NCBI GenBank assembly: GCA_002428935.1
Contig: DIYG01000142.1
Location: 1 to 14,661 of the forward strand
DNA: 14,661 nucleotides
From: Halieaceae bacterium UBA6060
Lineage (GTDB): Bacteria; Pseudomonadota; Gammaproteobacteria; Pseudomonadales; Halieaceae
Reading direction: 5' to 3'
The position numbers and the translations under genes were made by a program. Positions 1 to 6,425 of this stretch are shown piece by piece. The notes under the pieces are model-generated. The model did no database searches. It was not told where the DNA came from and worked only from the letters and a program-made list of their open reading frames with translations. The stretch's first letter is position 1. Each line of letters opens with the position of its first letter.

Positions 1-1
1 G

Positions 2-238
2 GCGGCCTTTGACTACCTCATGCAAACGGGGTTCTTGTTTGGGGGCTGGCAGCTCGCCCGGGGGGCAAGAGTGGCTGCAGAGTGTATGGCGGCGGGCAGC
101 GACAATGAGTTTTACCCGCGTAAGATCGCCACGGCGGAGTTCTACGCCCAGAGTATCCTGCCGCGCTGTGAGGGCTACGCGGGAACCGTGCTGGCGGCCA
201 ACGGCGCTCTGCAGCAGTTTCCCGTGGCCTGGCTGTGA
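2..238 (+). CDS. Acyl-CoA dehydrogenase-family protein, C-terminal fragment (5' end outside window)
   Basis: The reading frame is open from base 2 and ends at TGA 236-238, so only the last 78 residues are present and the catalytic part lies upstream of the window. The visible piece matches the C-terminal helical extension found on larger acyl-CoA dehydrogenases (DmdC-like). It has the typical pattern of a helix with Gly-rich turns (FGGWQLARGARVA), then an FYxxKxxTAxFYxxxILP segment (here FYPRKIATAEFYAQSILPR), and a short hydrophobic tail. Such enzymes are FAD-dependent and oxidise acyl-CoA thioesters in the cytoplasm. The stop overlaps the GTG start of the next gene (GTGA), so the two are probably translationally coupled. 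The substrate cannot be judged from this fragment. Confidence 0.72.
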   Translation, partial: AAFDYLMQTGFLFGGWQLARGARVAAECMAAGSDNEFYPRKIATAEFYAQSILPRCEGYAGTVLAANGALQQFPVAWL

Positions 239-732
239 GCGACGTGGCATTTAGTACCCCGGATCTGGCCGACGCCAACGCGAAGGTCGTCGCTTTGCTC
301 CTGCCCTGGCAGGACTTCGGCGCGCGATCGGTTTTCTGCGGCCGCGCTGTCACCGTGAAGTGCTTTGAGGACAATTCCCTCGTCAAGGAGCTGGTTCAAC
401 AGCCCGGACTGGGGCGGGTCATCGTGGTTGATGGCGGCGAGTCTCGGCGGCGAGCCCTCCTTGGGGACCAACTGGCGGCAAAGGCCGCTGATCAGGGCTG
501 GGCGGGCCTGGTCATCGCTGGTGTGGTTCGTGATGTGGAGATTCTTGAGTCCACCGGCCTTGGGGTGAAAGCCCTCGGTTGCTGTCCTCAGAAAACCGAT
601 AAGCGCGGTGAAGGGCAGCTCGATATTCCCGTGCATATCGGGGGTGCGATGGTTAGCCCCGGCGATTATATCTATGCGGATCGTAATGGTGTCTTGGTGA
701 GTGCCGAGCCTTTGTTGGGTGAAGCACCGTAG
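235..732 (+). CDS. rraA: RraA-family protein (regulator of RNase E activity A / class II aldolase-like)
   Basis: The 165-residue product is close in length to E. coli RraA (161) and shares its landmarks: VKCFEDNSLVKEL at residues 41-53, GRVIVVDGGESRRRAL at 60-75, WAGLVIAGVVRDVE at 89-102, and the C-terminal GGAMVSPGDYIYAD at 136-149. In enterobacteria RraA binds RNase E and inhibits it. Relatives are metal-dependent 4-hydroxy-4-methyl-2-oxoglutarate aldolases or oxaloacetate decarboxylases. Here the Arg-Asp pair (R99-D100) expected in the catalytic members is present, whereas E. coli RraA has RQ at that place, so enzymatic activity is possible. The GTG start overlaps the stop of the upstream gene and has no Shine-Dalgarno of its own, which suggests coupled translation. 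Family is certain; the exact role (RNase E control or enzyme) is not. Confidence 0.88.
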   Translation: MSDVAFSTPDLADANAKVVALLLPWQDFGARSVFCGRAVTVKCFEDNSLVKELVQQPGLGRVIVVDGGESRRRALLGDQLAAKAADQGWAGLVIAGVVRDVEILESTGLGVKALGCCPQKTDKRGEGQLDIPVHIGGAMVSPGDYIYADRNGVLVSAEPLLGEAP

Positions 733-744
733 GTTTTCGCGTGA

Positions 745-759
745 GACCGCAACCCGGTC
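745..759. terminator. Small hairpin between convergent rraA and nadC
   Basis: A perfect 5-bp stem GACCG/CGGTC with a 5-nt loop lies between the rraA stop (732) and the nadC stop (778), the place for a shared terminator. Neither strand has a clear U-run after it, so it is a weak candidate. Confidence 0.22.
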
Positions 760-777
760 GGGAAGCTTAGGCGTTTG

Positions 778-1626
778 TCACGCCAGTAAACGCATGGACA
801 GGTCCAGGGCCTTGCAGTCCTTCGTTAAAGCACCGATGGATATGAAATCGACCCCGGTTTCAGCGATAGCTCGGATCGTTTGATCCGTAACATTTCCTGA
901 CGCTTCCAGTTCGACGCGGCCTCCCGCAAGACTAACGGCGCTGCGCAAATCTTCTAGGGGGAAATTGTCCAGCATCACCCGCTCGCAGCCGCTGGTCATA
1001 GCCTGGCCAAGCTCATCCAGGGACTCGACCTCGACTTCTACGGGATTATCTGGGGCGTGTTCGCGAGCCTTCAACACCGCTGCCTGAATGCCTCCGCAGG
1101 CCAAGATATGGTTCTCTTTGATCAGAAACGCATCGTACAGTCCCATGCGGTGGTTGTGACAACCCCCACAGCGAACCGCATATTTCTGTGCCTCGCGGAG
1201 TCCCGGTAGGGTTTTGCGCGTATCGAGAAGGCGTACCCCCGTTCCCTCCACGAGTTTCGCATAGGCAGAGCAGCGGGTAGCCGTACCCGACAGGGTCTGG
1301 AGGAAGTTCAGAGCGGCACGCTCGCCGCTTAGGAGCCCTCGAGATGGGCCCGAAAGGCTGAACAGCACCGCATTTGCCTTGACGGTGTCGCCGTCCCTCA
1401 CCTGCCAGTCGATGACGATGCGGTCGTCGATGCGCCGAAACACCTCGTCCACCCAGGGTCTGCCACAGACCACCGCATCTTCTCGGGTGATAACCCGGGC
1501 GCTGGCCTGTTGGTCCGCAGGCAGGAGCTCAGCGGTGATATCGCCGCTGCCCATGTCTTCGGTCAGGGCTTGTTCCACATTGGCGATCACCGCGCCGGGA
1601 TCTGGGGGGAGGGATACAGCGTTCAT
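778..1626 (-). CDS. nadC: Nicotinate-nucleotide pyrophosphorylase (carboxylating), quinolinate phosphoribosyltransferase
   Basis: NadC makes nicotinate mononucleotide, CO2 and PPi from quinolinate and PRPP, in de novo NAD synthesis. With the start at ATG 1626 the protein is 282 residues, the usual length. Recognisable blocks are EDMGSGDIT (23-31), GERAALNFLQTLSGTAT (101-117, with R103), DTRKTLPGLR (135-144, R137/K138), the KYAVRCGGCHNHRMGL block (148-163, with R152, H159, R160), K170 in FLIKENH, and ELEASGNV plus ISIGALT near the end, which form the phosphate-binding part of the barrel. The frame stays open 60 codons further upstream, but that stretch is not family-like and would run into the ampD region. 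No Shine-Dalgarno is evident before 1626. The divergent arrangement with ampDE matches E. coli. Confidence 0.96.
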   Translation of the reverse strand: MNAVSLPPDPGAVIANVEQALTEDMGSGDITAELLPADQQASARVITREDAVVCGRPWVDEVFRRIDDRIVIDWQVRDGDTVKANAVLFSLSGPSRGLLSGERAALNFLQTLSGTATRCSAYAKLVEGTGVRLLDTRKTLPGLREAQKYAVRCGGCHNHRMGLYDAFLIKENHILACGGIQAAVLKAREHAPDNPVEVEVESLDELGQAMTSGCERVMLDNFPLEDLRSAVSLAGGRVELEASGNVTDQTIRAIAETGVDFISIGALTKDCKALDLSMRLLA

Positions 1627-1656
1627 GGAGGGTCTGAGATTGCTTTTGGCGTCGCT

Positions 1657-1665
1657 ATGGTAGCA
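1657..1665 (-). promoter_or_regulatory. Candidate extended -10 promoter of nadC
   Basis: On the minus strand TGC-TACCAT forms an extended -10 element about 30 nt before the nadC ATG. A poor -35 (TTTCTG, 1681-1686) sits 18 nt further upstream. It is pattern-based only. Confidence 0.28.
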
Positions 1666-1726
1666 GCGGCTTCCCCAATCCAGAAAGTACCGTGGGCCTG
1701 GCGGGGATATCAATCGCCACCGGCCC

Positions 1727-1755
1727 TTGCCCCAATCCTTGTCTGTGCGCAGAAT
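1727..1755 (+). promoter_or_regulatory. Candidate ampD promoter (leaderless geometry)
   Basis: TTGCCC (1727-1732) and CAGAAT (1750-1755) are separated by exactly 17 nt, each matching 4 of 6 consensus positions. The -10 ends only 7 nt before the ampD ATG at 1763, so transcription would start at or next to the start codon. No Shine-Dalgarno is visible there, which fits a leaderless mRNA. Confidence 0.33.
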
Positions 1756-1762
1756 TCCCCGT

Positions 1763-2356
1763 ATGAATCTGCAAAACTGTGCGCTAGGAGAAGACGGGTG
1801 GCTCACGGGAGCTCAGGCTTGTCCCTCTCCCAACCGCAATGATCGCCCCCCGGGGGAGGAGGTCTCCCTGCTCGTGGTTCACAACATCTCCCTGCCGCCG
1901 GGCCAGTTTGGCACGGGGGACGTCCAAGCATTGTTCTGCAACACCCTGGATTGTTCTCGACATCCTTACTTTGAAGCCCTTCGGGGCTTAGAAGTGTCCG
2001 CGCATTTTCTTATTGATCGCGAGGGTCTTATCACGCAGTTTGTATCCTGCGACGAGCGCGCCTGGCATGCAGGGATATCGAGTTGGGCTGGCCGCAAGGA
2101 TTGTAATGACTACAGCATTGGCGTGGAGCTCGAAGGCGAGGATCGAGTCCCCTATACCGCGCCCCAGTATGGATCCCTGGCAACGCTGATCCACCTATTG
2201 CGGCAGCGTTATCCGCAGCTCGCCTCTGGAGGCATCGCCGGTCACAGCGATATAGCACCGGGTCGGAAAACAGATCCGGGCCCGGCCTTCGATTGGCGGG
2301 AGCTGCGCCAGGCCTTGCGCGGCCAGTGCGTCGTGTCTAGAACGCCAGGGGTCTGA
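1763..2356 (+). CDS. ampD: 1,6-anhydro-N-acetylmuramyl-L-alanine amidase AmpD
   Basis: AmpD is a cytoplasmic zinc amidase that removes the peptide from 1,6-anhydroMurNAc during muropeptide recycling. In many gammaproteobacteria its loss raises AmpR-driven beta-lactamase expression. From ATG 1763 the product is 197 residues. It aligns well with E. coli AmpD: WLTGAQACPSPN near the N-terminus, SLLVVHNISLPPGQFG (first zinc ligand H40), VSAHFLI, RAWHAGIS, CNDYSIGVELEG (catalytic E122), and GHSDIAPGRKTDPGPAFDW with zinc ligands H161 and D171 and the catalytic K169. All key residues are present. Starts 36 nt upstream would add a non-conserved tail. There is no ampR or beta-lactamase gene in the window. 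ampE follows after 3 nt. Confidence 0.96.
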   Translation: MNLQNCALGEDGWLTGAQACPSPNRNDRPPGEEVSLLVVHNISLPPGQFGTGDVQALFCNTLDCSRHPYFEALRGLEVSAHFLIDREGLITQFVSCDERAWHAGISSWAGRKDCNDYSIGVELEGEDRVPYTAPQYGSLATLIHLLRQRYPQLASGGIAGHSDIAPGRKTDPGPAFDWRELRQALRGQCVVSRTPGV

Positions 2357-2359
2357 AGC

Positions 2360-3157
2360 ATGGAGTTCCTTGCCTTGCTCATCGCCCTCTCTCTACAACA
2401 GCTGGTGCGCCCCGATTCTCTGTTTCACCCCCGCGCTTGGGTCACGGAGTTCGAGGAAAAGCTGCGTCGCTGGATAAACCTGGGGGGGCTGCGGGCTGCC
2501 TTCCTGCTGTCTCTCGTTGCTATCGTGACGCAGGGTGCTCTTAGCTGGGTCGGTCCATGGTTGTTTGGATTGCCGGAGCTGCTCCTTACGGCCGCGTTTC
2601 TTCTTTGGAGTCTCGGTGGCTGTGACTATCACACGGCAGTAGAGCGTTTTATTGCGCGAAGCGATGAGAATCCCGTCGCAGCGGAGCAAGCCCTTGCTGA
2701 GCTCTGGATTCCGGGTCTTGAAACAAACACCGCAAAGGGCACGGGGCAGGCCGTAAAGCGAATTACCTACGCAGGTTATGCGCGCTGGTTTGCACCGGTT
2801 TTTTGGTTTGTCTTCCTTGGGCCGTTGGCTGCGGTGCTGTATCGGGTTGTCGCAACCCTGGCGGCAAGCCCTTCGACGAAGAAGCTTCGGGTTTACCTTG
2901 TTCTGCTGGAGCTGGCGGACTGGCTGCCCACCCGAGTCCTGGCATTGAGCTTCGCTCTGGTGGGTGATTTTCTAGCCGTCCTGCATGCGGGCGGTGCCCG
3001 GGCAATGGTGTCCGGACTTGGGGCTCCGGCCCTGCTGTCCATGGCTGCTCGCGCGGCGTGTAACGACGCCACGGGAGCCCGTGCGTATGCGAATCTGCTC
3101 TACCGCAGTGCGGGGCTTTGGCTGCTAGTGGTTTCCCTGGCGTTTCTGTTTTTCTGA
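2360..3157 (+). CDS. ampE: AmpE-family inner-membrane protein
   Basis: The 265-residue protein starts 3 nt after the ampD stop, so the pair is an operon. It resembles AmpE: a short N-terminal hydrophobic segment with a polar follow-up (MEFLALLIALSLQQLVRP), hydrophobic helices at about 45-65 and 70-88, a cytoplasmic-looking loop, then the family-typical YARWFAPVFWFVFLGPLAAV stretch (about 139-158), LLELADWLPTRVLALSFALVG (about 182-202), and a final hydrophobic helix (about 248-265). AmpE is a polytopic membrane protein linked genetically to AmpD; its biochemical role is poorly defined. Identification rests on these motifs plus the conserved position after ampD. The E. coli protein is slightly longer (284). 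Confidence 0.88.
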   Translation: MEFLALLIALSLQQLVRPDSLFHPRAWVTEFEEKLRRWINLGGLRAAFLLSLVAIVTQGALSWVGPWLFGLPELLLTAAFLLWSLGGCDYHTAVERFIARSDENPVAAEQALAELWIPGLETNTAKGTGQAVKRITYAGYARWFAPVFWFVFLGPLAAVLYRVVATLAASPSTKKLRVYLVLLELADWLPTRVLALSFALVGDFLAVLHAGGARAMVSGLGAPALLSMAARAACNDATGARAYANLLYRSAGLWLLVVSLAFLFF

Positions 3158-3181
3158 CGGGCGTGCCCTTGTTCGCTCAGC

Positions 3182-3190
3182 TGCTATGCT
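3182..3190 (+). promoter_or_regulatory. Candidate extended -10 promoter for the FHA regulator-kinase unit
   Basis: TGC-TATGCT resembles an extended -10 in the 170-nt gap between ampE and the regulator. No acceptable -35 stands at 16-18 nt. It would give a leader of about 130 nt. I saw no other clear element in this gap apart from the ribosome-binding site GGGAGG at 3315-3320. Confidence 0.25.
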
Positions 3191-3327
3191 GGAGATGTGC
3201 AGGGGTGGCGGTATCCGTCGACGAGAGACCGAAGGTTTAGGCCTCAGGTTGAGGTGGCGGTTGTTGGCACGCCAGCGCCGGCCAGGGAAGGTCGCGGCGC
3301 AGGGCTGGGATGCCGGGAGGTTAGCCT

Positions 3328-5010
3328 ATGGATAGGAACGGACGTTCACCGTATTCACAAAATCATCGAGCCACCAGCTCGCAGACCCTGACGGGTCCTG
3401 ATGTGGCCGGGCTGGAAGCCCACGAGCCTCTGGAATGGTCTGCGGTGGTGGTCTTTCACCCCGATACGCGGCGAATCGGTGCTCGCGCTCTGTTACCCGT
3501 TGAGGGCTCGGCCCTGGTGGTAGGGCGGGGGATGCCACGATTCCAGGGTTTGCGGCAGAGCTTTTCAGCGGAGCCTCTCGCCGACCCGCATGTCAGTCGC
3601 AACGCCTTTATCGTACAGCGAGAAAAGCGCCACTGGACCATCCAGCGGGGCTCTGAACGGGCGCGAATTCGCCTTGATGGCAAGGAGCTAGAGGGTGTCC
3701 ACAGCCTCAGCGATCACCAACTGGCAGAGGGGATTAGCCTAACGCTGGGCAATCGAGTGGTTCTCCATCTCCGTCAGCAAAGACCCAGTGAGCCAGAACC
3801 CGAACTCGAGCTTCAGCCCGCGGCCTTACGCGCGCTGCTAGGTGTCAGTAAGGCCATGGCTACCTTGCGGCGACGAATCCGAGACATTGCAGTGCTCGAG
3901 GACGACGTTCTCCTGATAGGTCCTACGGGGTCCGGTAAGGAACTCGCGGCACGAGCAATCCACGCCTGCGCACCGCGAGGGGCCTGCCCCTGGGTAGCGG
4001 TAAACATGGCCGCACTGCCCGAGGAGCTCGCACCGGCCTCGCTCTTTGGCGTTAAGCGCGGTGCTTACACCGGTGCTCAGAACCACCGGGAGGGCTATTT
4101 TCAGCAGGCTCGTAACGGATTGCTCTTTCTCGATGAGGTTGGCGATACGCCTCAATCCTTACAACCACAACTCTTGCGTGCGCTTCAGGAGCGCGAAGTG
4201 CAGGTCGTTGGGGGCCCCGTGGAGCGGGTCGAACTGCGCGTTGTGGCGGCGACGGAGCACGACCCGGACGCTCCTGGGTCGGCGCTGCGTTCCGCTCTGC
4301 GCTATCGACTTGGGACTCAGGAGCTACGGCTCCCAGCCCTGGCGGATCGGCGCGAGGATTTGGGGCTCCTCAGCGCCGCCGTGTTCCGGGAGTACGCTCG
4401 TCGGGATGGTTTGCCCTGGGCTGCGGAAGAGCCCAACGAGATGGAGATCCCCCGTTGGGTACGTTTATTTGAGCTGTTTCTCGCCTACCCCTGGCCCGGG
4501 AATGTCCGAGAGTTGCGCGCTGTGATTGCGCAGCTTTACGCCTGCGACGGACAGGGCCTAACGGTACCCGCCGAGCTGTTGCAGCGGTTGCGGGGTGACA
4601 ACGTCTGCGCCGCCGATGATCCAGACCCAGAACCCCAGGCCCAAAGTGCCGGACAGGTGCGGGAGCACTCCGCCGTGGATTGTTCCGGTGAGGCCGAGGC
4701 GGGTGCCCAGGTTTCGCAGCTTTCCGATGAGGCCTTCGAATCCGCATGGCGAGACGCGAATTTTGAAGTGACGCGTATGGCCAGGGAATTAGGAGTGTCT
4801 AGAGCGGCCATCTATCGTCGCCTTAAGTCCCTGCGTTCCTGTCGTCTTGCCCACGAGGTGCCCCTGGCGGAGCTCCTTGCCGCTCTGGATAAAAGCTGCG
4901 GCGATCTGGAGGTCACGGCACGAGACCTCGGTGTCTCTGAACGCGGCCTCGCGGCCAGGCTGCGCAGCGGTGGAGCGCGGGTTGGCGGTGATGGTGAATC
5001 CCCGGGCTGA
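3328..5010 (+). CDS. Sigma-54-dependent transcriptional activator with N-terminal FHA-like domain
   Basis: This 560-residue bacterial enhancer-binding protein has three parts. Residues about 38-148 form an FHA-like domain: VVGRG with R67 and HVSRNAF with S90-R91 are kept, but the NGT-type part is replaced by SERARIRLDG, so the phosphothreonine pocket looks degenerate. Residues about 168-425 are the AAA+ domain: Walker A GPTGSGKE (198-205), GAYTGA (245-250) in place of the usual GAFTGA sigma-54 contact loop, Walker B LLFLDE (265-270), sensor I AATEHD (Glu where Asn is usual), arginine fingers R321 and R327, and sensor II WPGNVREL (389-396). Two Fis-like helix-turn-helix units follow a polar linker, at about 466-502 (VTRMARELGVSRAAIYRRL) and 511-546 (VTARDLGVSERGLAARL). 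GGGAGG lies 7 nt before the ATG. The kinase gene follows after 8 nt, so both probably act in one pathway. The target promoters are unknown. Confidence 0.92.
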   Translation: MDRNGRSPYSQNHRATSSQTLTGPDVAGLEAHEPLEWSAVVVFHPDTRRIGARALLPVEGSALVVGRGMPRFQGLRQSFSAEPLADPHVSRNAFIVQREKRHWTIQRGSERARIRLDGKELEGVHSLSDHQLAEGISLTLGNRVVLHLRQQRPSEPEPELELQPAALRALLGVSKAMATLRRRIRDIAVLEDDVLLIGPTGSGKELAARAIHACAPRGACPWVAVNMAALPEELAPASLFGVKRGAYTGAQNHREGYFQQARNGLLFLDEVGDTPQSLQPQLLRALQEREVQVVGGPVERVELRVVAATEHDPDAPGSALRSALRYRLGTQELRLPALADRREDLGLLSAAVFREYARRDGLPWAAEEPNEMEIPRWVRLFELFLAYPWPGNVRELRAVIAQLYACDGQGLTVPAELLQRLRGDNVCAADDPDPEPQAQSAGQVREHSAVDCSGEAEAGAQVSQLSDEAFESAWRDANFEVTRMARELGVSRAAIYRRLKSLRSCRLAHEVPLAELLAALDKSCGDLEVTARDLGVSERGLAARLRSGGARVGGDGESPG

Positions 5011-5018
5011 GCGCGAAG

Positions 5019-6425
5019 ATGTTGCGCGGGTTGGCTGACTATCGGGTGATCCGACCCCTGGCCCGGGGTGGTCAGGCCCAGACGCTCCTGGCTATCGATA
5101 CCCATTTGCAGCGTCCCGTATGCATCAAGCTGTACAAGATTGACGCGGGTGTGGCCGCCCGCCGCCGGGCGGAAGCCGAGGCCTGGAAGCTTGCGCGTAT
5201 CCACAGTCCACGGGTCCTTGATGTTTTCGACGTTGTGGCCCACGGCGAGGATCTGGCGTTGGTTACCCGGTACGTTCCCGGAGTGACCCTTGATGATCTC
5301 TTGGCGCACAACGGTTCTCTGCCCGCCGAGGAAGCCCTCGCTATCGCCACGGATGTGGCTGCTGCCCTGGCGTGCTTACGGCGGGAGCGCATTGTCCACG
5401 GTGATGTCTCCGCGCGGAACGTGCTTCTCGATCACCGCGGTCGCGCGGTCCTCGTGGATTTTGGTGTCAGCCTTTTTCAGGGGCAGGCGGCGCAGGGCTA
5501 TAGCGTTGATGCCCTGTCACCAGAACAATCCCGGGGCGCGGCCACGGATCTGCGCAGCGACTTCTTTAGTCTTGGGATATTGCTCCATCGCATGCTGACG
5601 GGAGCGCACCCCTTTTTTCAGCAGGGCGCCGTAGCGGTGCAGGCTTTGCAGCGCGGCTTGCGAAGCGCTCCTCCTTTGCCGGGATTGTCGGCGGATGTGC
5701 GCGAGCCATTGCAGACCTTGCTCCGCTCTCTGTTAGCGGCCAGTCCCGCAGACCGCCCTCAAAGCACCTTCGCCCTGCGGGAAGAGTTTCGCCAGCTGCG
5801 TATGCTCCTACCGTCGCCGGACCATTTGGTGGCGCGGGTTGACGGCCTGCAAGAGCGCCGGGTTTCCAGTAACGAGTCCATGCATCTTCCCCAGCAGTTG
5901 GTTCGTCTGCCGTGGCAGCGCAAGCTAAAGACGGTACTGGATGATTACTGGGGGAGAGGCTCAGCGGGGGCCCGGATGCTGCTGCTCTCTTTGGGATTGC
6001 TTCCCCTGCTCGGAGTGCTTCTTTTCGGTGTAATGCCGGGACCCTGTGTGCTTGTCGAGAAACCGTCCCTGGAATTGGATGGCTCCGTGGCACCAGGAAT
6101 CCCCGGGGCATTGGTTATGCAAGAGATCCTAACCCGAGCCCTCAGTCAGGGCGCCCCTCGAACCCTGGTGCTGGGGCGCGGTAACACCCGGGATGATGCC
6201 TGGACCATACGCGCTGCGGGTATTCACAATGTCTGTGTGCCGGAGACGAGTATGCGCCTGGCCGTGGAGTGTGTTCAGGGAGACTGTGAAGTGGCTTTGC
6301 GAAGCCGGCGCGGTGCTGCGGTAAGGTTCGATCAACTGCTGTTTTCCCAGTCCGTCGCCCGGGACGAATTCGTTTCGGCGCTCCAGCAAATGGTCCGTGC
6401 GCAGATCCCGTTTATTGCGCCTTGA
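5019..6425 (+). CDS. Membrane-anchored Ser/Thr-type protein kinase with periplasmic C-terminal domain
   Basis: The 468-residue protein has a Hanks-type kinase domain at about 7-262: glycine loop LARGGQAQTLLA (14-25), lysine K37 in CIKLY, probable alpha-C Glu E54, catalytic loop VHGDVSARN (126-134, D129 and N134), VDFG (146-149) and SPEQ (167-170). The loop has HGD instead of HRD and lacks the Lys two residues after Asp; an Arg stands before the Asn, as in tyrosine kinases (DLAARN). One hydrophobic helix (about 319-339) crosses the membrane. The remaining about 128 residues should be periplasmic and hold four cysteines (343, 406, 418, 423), so disulfides are plausible. The periplasmic part is not one I recognise. 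The gene lies 8 nt after the FHA/sigma-54 regulator, and I infer it phosphorylates or gates that protein. No phosphatase gene is next to it. It overlaps the convergent reductase-like gene by 14 nt. Confidence 0.9.
   Translation: MLRGLADYRVIRPLARGGQAQTLLAIDTHLQRPVCIKLYKIDAGVAARRRAEAEAWKLARIHSPRVLDVFDVVAHGEDLALVTRYVPGVTLDDLLAHNGSLPAEEALAIATDVAAALACLRRERIVHGDVSARNVLLDHRGRAVLVDFGVSLFQGQAAQGYSVDALSPEQSRGAATDLRSDFFSLGILLHRMLTGAHPFFQQGAVAVQALQRGLRSAPPLPGLSADVREPLQTLLRSLLAASPADRPQSTFALREEFRQLRMLLPSPDHLVARVDGLQERRVSSNESMHLPQQLVRLPWQRKLKTVLDDYWGRGSAGARMLLLSLGLLPLLGVLLFGVMPGPCVLVEKPSLELDGSVAPGIPGALVMQEILTRALSQGAPRTLVLGRGNTRDDAWTIRAAGIHNVCVPETSMRLAVECVQGDCEVALRSRRGAAVRFDQLLFSQSVARDEFVSALQQMVRAQIPFIAP

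Noticed and set aside
1627..1806. 60-codon upstream extension of nadC
   Set aside because: Not family-like, would overlap the divergent ampD start, and the shorter form has the normal length.
3169..3190. TTGTTC and TATGCT as a -35/-10 pair
   Set aside because: Spacing is only 10 nt; kept only as a possible extended -10.
5566..6111. 181-codon minus-strand open frame inside the kinase gene
   Set aside because: Low-complexity Pro/Ala/Arg composition, antisense to a recognised kinase.
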